Positions 26,506 to 34,181 of a stretch of DNA of 64,000 bases are shown here, one piece after another. Origin of the DNA: Kutzneria buriramensis. Its GTDB lineage: Bacteria; Actinomycetota; Actinomycetes; Mycobacteriales; Pseudonocardiaceae. The notes under the pieces are model-generated. The model saw nothing but the letters and a program-made list of their open reading frames with translations. It had not been told where the DNA came from and made no database searches. Positions within the stretch are counted from its first letter, which is position 1; every line of letters starts with the position of its first letter. The stretch is from positions 62,001 through 126,000 of the forward strand of contig NZ_QUNO01000008.1 of the NCBI RefSeq assembly GCF_003387475.1, in the 5' to 3' direction. The translations under genes were made by a program, and so were the position numbers.

Positions 26506-27117
26506 ATGCTGAACATCTTCGCTCGCGCCTCCGTCTCCCGCGTCACCGACCCCGTCGGGACGTGGCTGCTGCGTCTGGGTGTCACCCCCAACGCGGTCAC
26601 GGTCGTCGGCACCGCGGGCACCGTGCTCGGCGCGCTCTGGTTCATCCCCCGGGGCCAGCTGTTCGCCGGCACCGTCGTGATCACCTTCTTCGTGCTGTTC
26701 GACCTGCTTGACGGTGCCGTGGCGCGGGCCAGCGGCGCCGGCACGCGGTTCGGCGCGGTGCTCGACGCCAGCTGCGACCGGATCGCCGACGGCGCGCTGC
26801 TCGGGGCCATCGCCTGGTGGTGCCTGGCCGTCGCCGGCGACAGGAACGGCGGCGCCGCCGCGTTGATCGCGCTGGTCGGCGCCCAGGTCATCTCGTACGT
26901 GAAGGCGCGCGCCGAGGCCACCGGCCTGTCGGCCGACGGCGGCCTGGTCGAACGGGCCGAGCGCATCGTGCTGGCGTTGGTCGGCACCGGCCTCACCGGC
27001 CTCGGCGTCCCGTACGCGCTGGACGTCGCGCTGTGGATCCTGGCCCTGCTGGCGCTGGTCACGGTCGGGCAGCGGCTGATCGCCGTGCACCGGTCGGCCA
27101 AGGAGCAGGCCGGGTGA
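26506..27117 (+). CDS. pgsA: Phosphatidylinositol(-phosphate) synthase, CDP-alcohol phosphatidyltransferase
   Basis: A 203-residue membrane enzyme with the complete CDP-alcohol phosphotransferase motif DLLDGAVAR...GTRFGAVLDASCD (about residues 66-89), i.e. D-x2-DG-x2-AR-x8-G-x3-D-x3-D. It joins CDP-diacylglycerol to inositol phosphate and so makes the anchor for phosphatidylinositol mannosides. It overlaps the acyltransferase by 4 nt and heads the pgsA-acyltransferase-pimA operon, as in mycobacteria (Rv2612c-Rv2610c). Confidence 0.93.
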   Translation: MLNIFARASVSRVTDPVGTWLLRLGVTPNAVTVVGTAGTVLGALWFIPRGQLFAGTVVITFFVLFDLLDGAVARASGAGTRFGAVLDASCDRIADGALLGAIAWWCLAVAGDRNGGAAALIALVGAQVISYVKARAEATGLSADGGLVERAERIVLALVGTGLTGLGVPYALDVALWILALLALVTVGQRLIAVHRSAKEQAG

Positions 27118-28007
27118 AGGGCCTGCTCGTCACCGCCGCCTTCCGTGCCGGCTGGGCGCTGGCCCGGCTCGCCCCCGAACAGGTCGCCGTCGGGGCGTTC
27201 CAGTGGGGCGCGGACCTCGCGACCCGGCGGGGCGGGCCCGGGGTCGAGCAGTTACGCCGGAACCTGGCCCGGGTCGTGCCGCGGGCCGGCGCCGCCGAGC
27301 TGGACGACCTGGTCGCGCGGGGGATGCGGTCCTACGCCCGCTACTGGTGCGAGACCTTCCGGCTCCGGCCCGACGACGTCGACGCCGTGCACCAGGCGGT
27401 CGAGCGCACCGCCACCGGGCAGGAGAACCTGCACGCCGCGTGCGCCGAGGGCAACGGCGTGATCCTGGCGCTGCCGCACTGCGGCAGCTGGGACCTGGCG
27501 GGCGTGTGGCTGCTCGGACACAGCCGTCAGGTCAGTGTGGTCGTGCAGCGGCTGCGGCCCGAGTCGCTGTACCGGAGCTTCACGCGGGCCCGGGAACGGC
27601 TGGGCTTCGACGTCGTGCCGTCGGCCGGCGGCGAGATCAGGCCCACCGAACACCTGGCGCAGCGCCTGCGGGCCGGCGGCGTCGTGTGTCTGTTCGCGGA
27701 CCGGGACCTCACCGCCAACGGCGTGCCCGTCACGTTTTTCGGTGGCACCACTCGTATGCCGGCCGGGCCGGCGTATCTCGCCGCCACCACCGGCGCGACG
27801 CTGTTGCCCGTCGGCACCTGGTTCACCGAGACCGGGTGGGGGCTGCGCGTGCACCCGCCCGTCAAGGTGAACGGGATCGAGGGCATCGGGGCCGCCACGC
27901 AGGCGCTGGCCGACGTGTTCGCGGCCGACATCGCCGCGCATCCCGAGGACTGGCACATGCTGCAACGGCTGTGGCTCGCGGAGGAGCCCGCCCAGAATGA
28001 AGACTGA
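27114..28007 (+). CDS. patA: Phosphatidylinositol mannoside acyltransferase
   Basis: A 297-residue member of the LpxL/HtrB-type acyltransferase family. The catalytic HxxxxD motif is ALPHCGSWDLAGVWLL (His about residue 122). Further family blocks are FADRDLTANGVPVTFFGGTTRMPAGPAYLA. It acylates the mannose of phosphatidylinositol mannosides at the cytoplasmic face of the membrane. The GTG start overlaps the pgsA stop, and pimA follows 3 nt after its stop. The position equals Rv2611c. Confidence 0.92.
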   Translation: MKGLLVTAAFRAGWALARLAPEQVAVGAFQWGADLATRRGGPGVEQLRRNLARVVPRAGAAELDDLVARGMRSYARYWCETFRLRPDDVDAVHQAVERTATGQENLHAACAEGNGVILALPHCGSWDLAGVWLLGHSRQVSVVVQRLRPESLYRSFTRARERLGFDVVPSAGGEIRPTEHLAQRLRAGGVVCLFADRDLTANGVPVTFFGGTTRMPAGPAYLAATTGATLLPVGTWFTETGWGLRVHPPVKVNGIEGIGAATQALADVFAADIAAHPEDWHMLQRLWLAEEPAQNED

Positions 28008-28010
28008 TCG

Positions 28011-29090
28011 GTGAGAATCGGCCTGGTGTGCCCGTATTCGCTCGCTGTGCCGGGCGGGGTTCAGGCGCATGTCGCCGGGCTGGCGGCAGCGTTGCGGGGT
28101 CTGGGGCACGACGTGTCGGTGCTCGCGCCGGAGGGGCGTGCGCTGCCCATTCCGTACAACGGCTCCGTCGCGCGGCTGGCCTTCGGACCGGGGGCGTACG
28201 TGCGGGTGCGGCGGTGGCTGCGAGCTGGGGCGTTCGACGTCCTGCACGTCCACGAGCCCATCGCGCCCAGCCTGTCGTTCCTGGCGTTGGCTTCCGGCGG
28301 CGGGCCGATCGTCGCGACCTTCCACACGTCGTTCAACCGGTCCCTGATCCTGCTGGCCGTGCAGGGGGTGCTGCGGCCGCGGCTGGAGAAGATCACCGCT
28401 CGGATCGCCGTGTCCGAGCCGGCGCGGCGGGTGCAGGTCGAACACCTCGGCGGCGACGCCGTCGAGATCCCCAACGGTGTCGACGTCCGGTTCTTCGCCG
28501 ACGCCGCGCCGCTGCCCGGGTATCCGCGGGCCGGCGGCACCATCGGTTTCGTCGGCCGGTACGACGAGCCGCGCAAGGGCATGTCGGTGCTGGTCGAGGC
28601 CATCCGGCTGCTGGCTCCCCGCTACCCCGACCTGCGCCTGCTCGTCGCCGGCCGCGGCGACGCCTCGGCGCTGCGCGCCGCCTGCCCTCACGTTGAGGTC
28701 CTGGGCGAGGTCACCGACACCACCAAGGCTGCCTTGCTGCGGTCCGTCGACGTCGTGTGCGCCCCCAACACCGGCGGCGAGAGCTTCGGCATCGTGCTCG
28801 CCGAGGCCATGAGCGCCGGCGCCGCCGTCGTCGCCAGCGACCTCGACGCCTTCCGCCGGGTCCTCGGCCCCGCCGCCCTCTTCGCCCCGCCCGGCGACCC
28901 CGTCGCCCTGGCCGCCCGCCTCGACGCCGTCCTGTCCGACCCCGTCCGCCGCCTGGAACTCGCTTTCGCCGGCTCCGCCCGCGCCCTAGCCTTCGACTGG
29001 TCCCTCGTAGCCGACCAGGTCCTCCGCGTCTACGAAGCCGCCACCTCGGCCAACCCCCGCGAGTCACGCTCACAGACACACCGAATGTAG
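28011..29090 (+). CDS. pimA: Phosphatidylinositol alpha-mannosyltransferase PimA, with repeat-encoded C-terminal tail
   Basis: A 359-residue GT4-family glycosyltransferase: CPYSLAVPGGVQAHVAGLAAALRGLGH at the N-terminus, HVHEPIAPSLS, AVSEPARR, FVGRYDEPRKGMSVLVEA and the donor-binding ENTGGESFGIVL-type motif (here APNTGGESFGIVLAEAM). It adds the first mannose to phosphatidylinositol. The last 12 residues ([12 protein letters not shown]) are encoded by the left arm of a palindromic repeat that starts at 29054, so the native C-terminus was probably replaced by read-through into the element. The start is GTG, 3 nt after the preceding stop. Confidence 0.93.
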   Translation: MRIGLVCPYSLAVPGGVQAHVAGLAAALRGLGHDVSVLAPEGRALPIPYNGSVARLAFGPGAYVRVRRWLRAGAFDVLHVHEPIAPSLSFLALASGGGPIVATFHTSFNRSLILLAVQGVLRPRLEKITARIAVSEPARRVQVEHLGGDAVEIPNGVDVRFFADAAPLPGYPRAGGTIGFVGRYDEPRKGMSVLVEAIRLLAPRYPDLRLLVAGRGDASALRAACPHVEVLGEVTDTTKAALLRSVDVVCAPNTGGESFGIVLAEAMSAGAAVVASDLDAFRRVLGPAALFAPPGDPVALAARLDAVLSDPVRRLELAFAGSARALAFDWSLVADQVLRVYEAATSANPRESRSQTHRM

Positions 29091-29532
29091 GTTTCAGGCA
29101 GATGCCGCACCGCAAACCCCGCCGGCTCGGCATCGCCACGGACTACTACCGCTGGCACGTCGGCCACGCCCACGAGCCCCTGGAAGATGCGCTGGAGCGG
29201 GACAAGACCTGCCGCGAGATCCTGGTGATCCGCCGCGAGGGTTGCCAGGGCCGGCTCCACGTCACCTTCGCCGTCGGCAACGGCAATCTCGTCCGGGACG
29301 GCTGGCTCGTCCACGCCGGCGCGGTGCGGCACGCCGATGGCCGGGGTCTCAACCTCAACCAGCCCGGGGTGGTCCGCGCTTTCCTCGACCAGGCAATCGC
29401 CACCGGCTGGGACCCGTTCGCCAACCGCACCACCGAGCTCGACGGCTGGGCCCTGTTCGACACTGCCCACGCCGTGGTCCGACCTGCCTGAAACCAACAT
29501 TCGCCCTGGCTGCGAGCGCGACTCGCCGGGGT
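29054..29532. repeat. Palindromic repeat family 1, copy C, arms separated by a gene
   Basis: The left arm (29054-29102) and right arm (about 29484-29532) are the two halves of the family-1 palindrome: CCCCCGCGAGTCACGCTC...CACCGAATGTAGGTTTCAGG on the left, and CCTGAAACCAACATTCG...GCGCGACTCGCCGGGG on the right. In other full copies the halves are 0-18 nt apart. Here about 380 nt carrying one complete reading frame lies between them. Confidence 0.88.
29102..29491 (+). CDS. Uncharacterised 129-residue protein enclosed by the repeat arms
   Basis: A small soluble protein I do not recognise. It has no signal peptide or membrane segment. Visible blocks are YYRWHVGHAHEPLEDAL, REILVIRREGCQGRLHVTFAVG, and LNLNQPGVVRAFLDQAIATGWDP. 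The ATG is at the inner edge of the left repeat arm and the TGA is inside the right arm, so the reading frame exactly fills the loop of the palindrome. The start has no clear Shine-Dalgarno of its own (GGCAG). Codon use looks similar to the surroundings. It could be cargo of a small mobile element or a gene framed by two terminators. No function can be assigned. Confidence 0.65.
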   Translation: MPHRKPRRLGIATDYYRWHVGHAHEPLEDALERDKTCREILVIRREGCQGRLHVTFAVGNGNLVRDGWLVHAGAVRHADGRGLNLNQPGVVRAFLDQAIATGWDPFANRTTELDGWALFDTAHAVVRPA

Positions 29533-29543
29533 AGGGTCGAGGG

Positions 29544-30500
29544 GTGATCGTCGAGGGGGCAGCGCTGTTGCTGGTGGCGGCGGTCCTCGTGGCGAGGACG
29601 CTGGGCCTGACCAGTCGGCTGGACCGGTTGCACATCCGGACGGACGCGGCGTGGGCGGCGTTGGACGCGGCGCTGGCGCGGCGGGCGCTGCTGGCCCGGC
29701 TGGCGAGTCCGAAGCTCCAGCACGCCACCGAGGAGGCGGAGAAGGCGCCGCGGGCGGACCGCGAGGCAGCGGAGAACGAGGTGAGCCGCCTGCTGGGGGA
29801 GCTGGACCGCACGACGCTGCCGGCGGAGATCGCGACGGAGCTGGCGGACGCGGAGCACCGGCTGGTGCTGGCCCGCCGCGTCCACAACGACGCCGTCCGC
29901 GACACGCTTGCCTTGCGGCGCAGGCGACCCGTCCGCTGGCTGCGGCTGGCCGGGCGGGCGCCGCTGCCGAGTTACTTCGAGATCGCGGAGCCGGTGGCGC
30001 CGGAGAGCGGCGAGCAGGCGCTGGTGCCACGGGCGTCGGCGCGCATCCTGCTGGTGGACGACCGCGGCCGCGTTCTCCTGTTCCGCGGCGGCAATCCGCC
30101 GCCGAACAACACCGAGCAGTGGTGGTTCACACCGGGCGGCGGCATCGAGAAGGGCGAGGCGCTCAAGGAGGCGGCCGTCCGGGAACTGGTGGAGGAGACC
30201 GGAATCCGCTGCGAGCAGGACGATCTGACGGGTCCGGTCTGGCTGCGCCGCGTCACCTTCTGCTTCGACGGCCGGTGGTTCCTCGGCGAGGAGTGGTTCT
30301 TCCTGGTGCACACCAGCGCGAACGCCATCGACACGTCCGGCTTCACCCAGCTGGAGAACGACACCGTCACCGGCCACCGGTGGTGGACCACCCAGGAGCT
30401 GGCCGGTTCCGACGAGCTGATCTACCCCGCTCAGCTGGGCCCGTTGCTCGACGAACTTCTTGCCACGCAATGGGACGGCACGGTGCGGCCGGTGCGCTGA
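29544..30500 (+). CDS. NUDIX hydrolase with N-terminal membrane/LemA-like region
   Basis: A 318-residue protein in two parts. Residues 1-125 have a hydrophobic N-terminus (about 3-20) and a helical region (RLDRLHIRTDAAWAALDAALARRALLARLA) resembling LemA. Residues about 160-310 form a NUDIX domain with the complete box GGGIEKGEALKEAAVRELVEETGI (about 213-236; REx2EE metal ligands present). It corresponds to Rv2609c beside the PIM genes. NUDIX enzymes cleave nucleoside diphosphates linked to other groups; the substrate is unknown. Membrane attachment through the N-terminus is an inference. Confidence 0.87.
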   Translation: MIVEGAALLLVAAVLVARTLGLTSRLDRLHIRTDAAWAALDAALARRALLARLASPKLQHATEEAEKAPRADREAAENEVSRLLGELDRTTLPAEIATELADAEHRLVLARRVHNDAVRDTLALRRRRPVRWLRLAGRAPLPSYFEIAEPVAPESGEQALVPRASARILLVDDRGRVLLFRGGNPPPNNTEQWWFTPGGGIEKGEALKEAAVRELVEETGIRCEQDDLTGPVWLRRVTFCFDGRWFLGEEWFFLVHTSANAIDTSGFTQLENDTVTGHRWWTTQELAGSDELIYPAQLGPLLDELLATQWDGTVRPVR

Positions 30501-30521
30501 GGCACCGGCCGCATCACCACC

Positions 30522-32648
30522 TCAGGCCTTCGCCGCCAGGTTGTCCGGCAACGGGTCGTACCGCGCGAAGTGCCGGGTGAACGTCGCGGTGCCCGACGCC
30601 AGCGACCGCAGCTCCACGGCGTACCGCACCAGCTCGGTCGCGGGCACCTCGGCGCGGATCAGCGTCCGCCCGGGCGTGATGTCCGCCTCCGTGCCCAGCA
30701 CCCGGGCCCGCCGGCTGGACAGGTCGCCCAGCACCGCGCCCAGATAGTCGTCGGGCAGTCGGATGCTCACCTCGTCCATCGGCTCCAGCAGCGACATCCG
30801 GCTGTTCGCGGCGGCCTCCTTCAACGCCAGCGCGCCGGCGGTCTGGAACGCCGCGTCGGACGAGTCGACGCTGTGCGCCTTGCCGTCCACCAGGGTCACG
30901 CGCACATCGACGCACGGGTGGTCGCCGTGCAGGCCCTTCTCCAGCTGCGCCCGAACCCCCTTCTCCACGCTGGGGATGAACTGGTGCGGCACCGCGCCGC
31001 CGACGACCCGGTCGACGAACTCGAAGCCGGATCCGCGCGGCAGCGGCTCCACCTCCAGGTCGCAGACGGCATACTGGCCATGCCCGCCGGACTGCTTCAC
31101 GTGCCGGCCGTGTCCCTTGGCGGGCTTGGCGAAGGTCTCCCGCAGCGGCACCCGCACGTCCTCGGTCTCGACCTCGGCGCCGCCGGCGCGCAGCCGCGCC
31201 AGCACGACGTCCGCGTGCGCCTCGCCCATGCACCACAACACCATCTGGTGTGTCTCGGTGTTGCGTTCGAGCCGCAGCGTGGGATCGCCGGCGACGAGCC
31301 GCGCGAGGTTGCGCGCCAGGGTGTCCTCGTCGCTGCGTTTGCGGGCGATGATCGCGACCGGCAGCAGCGGCTCCGGCATCAGCCACGGCGACATGAGCAG
31401 CGGCTGGTCGGGGCTGGACACGGTGTCACCGGTCTCCGCCGAGCCGAGCTTGGTCAGCGCGCACAGGTCGCCGGCCACGCAGAACGGCACCTCGCGCAGG
31501 CTCGCCCCGAGCGGCGAGTAGATGTGCGCGACGCGTTCGTCCTCGTCGTGGTCCTCGTGCCCGCGGTCGCTCATGCCGTGGCCGGACACGTGCACGGCCC
31601 GTTCCGGCCGCAGCGTCCCGGAAAACACCCGGACGAGCGACACCCGACCGACGTACGAGTCGACAGCGGTGCGCACCACCTCGGCCGCGAGCGGACCGTC
31701 CGGGTCGGTGCTGATCTCCAGGACGACGCCGCCGACCGGGTCGGTGACCGACGGCAGCGGGTGCTCGAGCGGCGACGGGAAGGCGCGCACGATGCCGTCC
31801 AGGATCTCGGCCAGCCCGAGGCCGGTGAGGGCGCAGGCCGGCACGACCGGGTAGAACGAGCCGCGGCTGACCGCGGTCTCCAGGTCGGCGATGAGCACGT
31901 CCTGGTCGATCTCCTCGCCGCCGAGGTAGCGCTCCATCAGGGTCTCGTCCTCGCTCTCGGCGATGACGCCCTCGATGAGCGCGTTGCGGTGGTCGGCGAT
32001 GAGGTCCGCGAGATCGCCGTCGGGCTGCTGGACGGTCGGCGGGTAGCCGTTCGAGTAGTCGAAGACGCTCTGGGTGATCAGCCCGACCAGCTTGGTGTTG
32101 CTGGAGCCGGGGACCGGCAGGTAGAGCGGCAGCACGCCGGCGCCGAACGCCTCCTGACAGGACGCGAGCTCGGCGTCGAAGTCGGCGCGGTGGTGGTCGA
32201 GCCGGGCGATCACGACCCCGCGCGGCATGCCGACGGCCGCGCACTCCTCCCACAGCGCCATGCTCATCGCGTCCACGCCCTCGGCCGCGCTGACCACGAA
32301 GATCGCGGCGTCCGCGGCCCGCAGGCCGGCCCGCAGCTCGCCGACGAAGTCCATGTAGCCGGGCGTGTCGATGAGGTTGATCTTGACGTCCTGGTGGACC
32401 AGCGGCGCCACCGCGAGGCCCACCGAGCGCTGCTGGCGCTGGGCGGCGGGATCGTGGTCGCACACGGTCGTGCCCTCGGTGACGGACCCGGCCCGGGTCA
32501 GCACGCCCGAGGCGGTCAGCAGCGCCTCGGTGAGCGTGGTCTTGCCGGCCCCCGACGGGCCGACCAGCACGACATTGCGGACCTTGGCCGGGTCGGCTAC
32601 AGCGACCGCGCCGCCGGAAGTGGTGTTGTCGGTGTTCTTGGACCCCAT
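30522..32648 (-). CDS. Elongation factor G-like GTPase (FusA2 type)
   Basis: A 708-residue EF-G-like protein with all domains: GTPase (about 20-290), domain II (about 305-400), domain III/IV (about 410-600; [33 protein letters not shown]) and V (about 610-700). The GTPase motifs deviate from translational EF-G: P-loop GPSGAGKTT in place of GHxDx[11 protein letters not shown] in place of DTPGHxDF, and ARLDHHR where NKxD is expected. This is the pattern of the EF-G paralogue found in actinomycetes (Rv0120c-like). The role may be ribosome rescue or recycling, or something else. GGAGGTGA stands before the ATG. It converges with the NUDIX gene and diverges from pdxS. Confidence 0.85.
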   Translation of the reverse strand: MGSKNTDNTTSGGAVAVADPAKVRNVVLVGPSGAGKTTLTEALLTASGVLTRAGSVTEGTTVCDHDPAAQRQQRSVGLAVAPLVHQDVKINLIDTPGYMDFVGELRAGLRAADAAIFVVSAAEGVDAMSMALWEECAAVGMPRGVVIARLDHHRADFDAELASCQEAFGAGVLPLYLPVPGSSNTKLVGLITQSVFDYSNGYPPTVQQPDGDLADLIADHRNALIEGVIAESEDETLMERYLGGEEIDQDVLIADLETAVSRGSFYPVVPACALTGLGLAEILDGIVRAFPSPLEHPLPSVTDPVGGVVLEISTDPDGPLAAEVVRTAVDSYVGRVSLVRVFSGTLRPERAVHVSGHGMSDRGHEDHDEDERVAHIYSPLGASLREVPFCVAGDLCALTKLGSAETGDTVSSPDQPLLMSPWLMPEPLLPVAIIARKRSDEDTLARNLARLVAGDPTLRLERNTETHQMVLWCMGEAHADVVLARLRAGGAEVETEDVRVPLRETFAKPAKGHGRHVKQSGGHGQYAVCDLEVEPLPRGSGFEFVDRVVGGAVPHQFIPSVEKGVRAQLEKGLHGDHPCVDVRVTLVDGKAHSVDSSDAAFQTAGALALKEAAANSRMSLLEPMDEVSIRLPDDYLGAVLGDLSSRRARVLGTEADITPGRTLIRAEVPATELVRYAVELRSLASGTATFTRHFARYDPLPDNLAAKA

Positions 32649-32844
32649 GGGGTCACCTCCTGAACGAACCGAGTTGGCCTGGAGTACACCTCGATGTGTT
32701 CGATCTCACACCCGAACCGCTGGTCGGACAAGCCCGCCGGCCGAGTGGCCTTCCGAAATTGTGTCAGATTGGCCTCAAACACAAGGCCACGTCCGACCTA
32801 GCATGGGAGACGTACTCATCCCACGTTCCCGAAAGGTCGGCACG

Positions 32845-33744
32845 GTGAACATCGAGCCCACTCCCGCCACCGGCACCGCGCGGGTCAAGCGCGGCATGGC
32901 CGAGATGCTCAAGGGCGGTGTGATCATGGACGTGGTCACCCCGGAGCAGGCCAAGATCGCCGAGGACGCCGGCGCCGTCGCCGTCATGGCGCTGGAGCGC
33001 GTGCCGGCCGACATCCGCGTCGAGGGCGGTGTCGCCCGGATGAGCGACCCGGACATGATCGACGGCATCGTCAACGCCGTGTCCATCCCGGTGATGGCCA
33101 AGGCCCGCATCGGCCACTTCGTCGAGGCCCAGGTGCTCCAGTCGCTCGGCGTCGACTACATCGACGAGTCCGAGGTGCTCACCCCGGCCGACGAGGCCAA
33201 CCACATCGACAAGTGGCCCTTCACCGTGCCGTTCGTGTGCGGTGCGACCAACCTGGGCGAGGCGCTGCGCCGCATCGCCGAGGGCGCGGCCATGATCCGC
33301 TCCAAGGGCGAGGCCGGCACCGGCAACGTCGTCGAGGCCACCCGGCACATGCGCCAGATCCGTGCCGACATCCGCCGGCTGACCGTGCTGGACGAGGCCG
33401 AGCTCTACGCCGCCGCCAAGGAGCTGCGCGCGCCGTACGAGCTGGTCAAGGAGATCGCCGCCACCGGCAAGCTGCCCGTCGTGCTGTTCACCGCCGGCGG
33501 CATCGCCACGCCGGCCGACGCCGCGATGATGATGCAGCTGGGTGCCGAGGGCGTGTTCGTCGGCTCCGGCATCTTCAAGTCCGGCGACCCGGCCAAGCGC
33601 GCCGAGGCCATCGTCAAGGCCACCACCTTCCACGACGACCCCGACGTGATCGCCAAGGTCTCCCGCGGCCTCGGCGAGGCCATGGTCGGCATCAACATCA
33701 CCGAGCTGCCCGAGTCCCAGAAGCTGGCCAGCCGCGGCTGGTGA
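32845..33744 (+). CDS. pdxS: Pyridoxal 5'-phosphate synthase subunit PdxS
   Basis: A 299-residue (beta/alpha)8 enzyme, with [45 protein letters not shown] at the start and the catalytic lysines (in MDVVT...AKIAED and [10 protein letters not shown]). It condenses ribose 5-phosphate, glyceraldehyde 3-phosphate and ammonia to PLP. The ammonia comes from the glutaminase PdxT, whose gene is usually adjacent but here lies 9.8 kb away at 43569. I chose the GTG at 32845 (AAAGG upstream, family-typical N-terminus) over an in-frame ATG 14 codons earlier. A palindrome TGGCCT...AGGCCA (32770-32789) lies in its promoter region. Confidence 0.96.
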   Translation: MNIEPTPATGTARVKRGMAEMLKGGVIMDVVTPEQAKIAEDAGAVAVMALERVPADIRVEGGVARMSDPDMIDGIVNAVSIPVMAKARIGHFVEAQVLQSLGVDYIDESEVLTPADEANHIDKWPFTVPFVCGATNLGEALRRIAEGAAMIRSKGEAGTGNVVEATRHMRQIRADIRRLTVLDEAELYAAAKELRAPYELVKEIAATGKLPVVLFTAGGIATPADAAMMMQLGAEGVFVGSGIFKSGDPAKRAEAIVKATTFHDDPDVIAKVSRGLGEAMVGINITELPESQKLASRGW

Positions 33745-33761
33745 GGCGACGCCCGACTCCG

Positions 33762-33795
33762 ACGGGCCCGTCCGGCGTGTGCCGGGCGGGCCCGT
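33762..33795 (+). terminator. GC-rich hairpin after pdxS
   Basis: A 15-bp stem (33762-33776 with 33781-33795, one G-U type mismatch) with a 4-nt GTGT loop, 18 nt after the pdxS stop. There is no T-run, as is usual for actinomycete terminators. It separates pdxS from the RiPP locus. Confidence 0.75.
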
Positions 33796-33821
33796 CCGTG
33801 TGTTCACGGTGTTTCAGGCGG

Positions 33822-33844
33822 TTGACTGTTAAATGATCCATTTA
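33822..33844 (+). promoter_or_regulatory. AT-rich promoter/operator region before the RiPP precursor
   Basis: TTGACT (33822-33827) resembles a -35 box. It is followed by a TAAATG-ATC-CATTTA palindrome (33830-33844). This is the only clearly AT-rich spot in the surroundings. A matching -10 at the usual distance is poor, so the exact promoter is uncertain; the palindrome may be an operator. About 170 nt of possible leader separates it from the precursor start. Confidence 0.4.
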
Positions 33845-34015
33845 TTCGCCCGGCGTCGCGGCGCTGCTTTCCCCTGTTGACCGTCGGTGGGTGCACGTTC
33901 ATACCCGCCCATTGCCGATTGAGTGATCGGGTTGGTAGACCTGGACGGGCCGCGAAAAACCGGCCACTGGGGTCCGAAGACACCCGGTTGATGGATTCCC
34001 GATGGAGGTGCTGTC

Positions 34016-34096
34016 ATGAAGCTCGCGTTCTTCCTGAAGAGCAAGCTGACCGGTCGCCAGAGCCTCAAGCAGTACGCCTGGTACCTCTGGTACTAA
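34016..34096 (+). CDS. Atropopeptide (tryptorubin-type) RiPP precursor peptide, core AWYLWY
   Basis: A 26-codon gene. It is preceded by GGAGG at 34004-34008, 7 nt before the ATG, a textbook ribosome-binding site. The peptide begins MKLAFFLKSKLTGRQS (leader) and ends SLKQY-AWYLWY directly before TAA. The last six residues differ from the tryptorubin A core AWYIWY, known from Streptomyces, only by Leu for Ile. Atropopeptides are made from such short precursors by one cytochrome P450 that forms carbon-carbon and carbon-nitrogen bonds between Trp and Tyr side chains. A P450 gene follows 85 nt downstream behind a hairpin. The mature product is predicted to be a crosslinked hexapeptide or a shorter or longer variant; leader cleavage is not encoded nearby. 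Confidence 0.9.
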   Translation: MKLAFFLKSKLTGRQSLKQYAWYLWY

Positions 34097-34125
34097 GCCG
34101 CTGAGCTGGTAGTCGGCCGACAAGC

Positions 34126-34163
34126 CGGGCCGGCGCTCCAGTCCGTGCCGGGGCGCCGGCCCG
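34126..34163 (+). terminator. Attenuating hairpin between RiPP precursor and P450
   Basis: Perfect 11-bp arms CGGGCCGGCGC (34126-34136) and GCGCCGGCCCG (34153-34163) with a 16-nt loop. The position between the precursor and modification genes suggests partial termination or 3'-end protection, giving more precursor mRNA than enzyme mRNA. Confidence 0.65.
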
Positions 34164-34181
34164 CCACGCTGGGGGTGTCTC

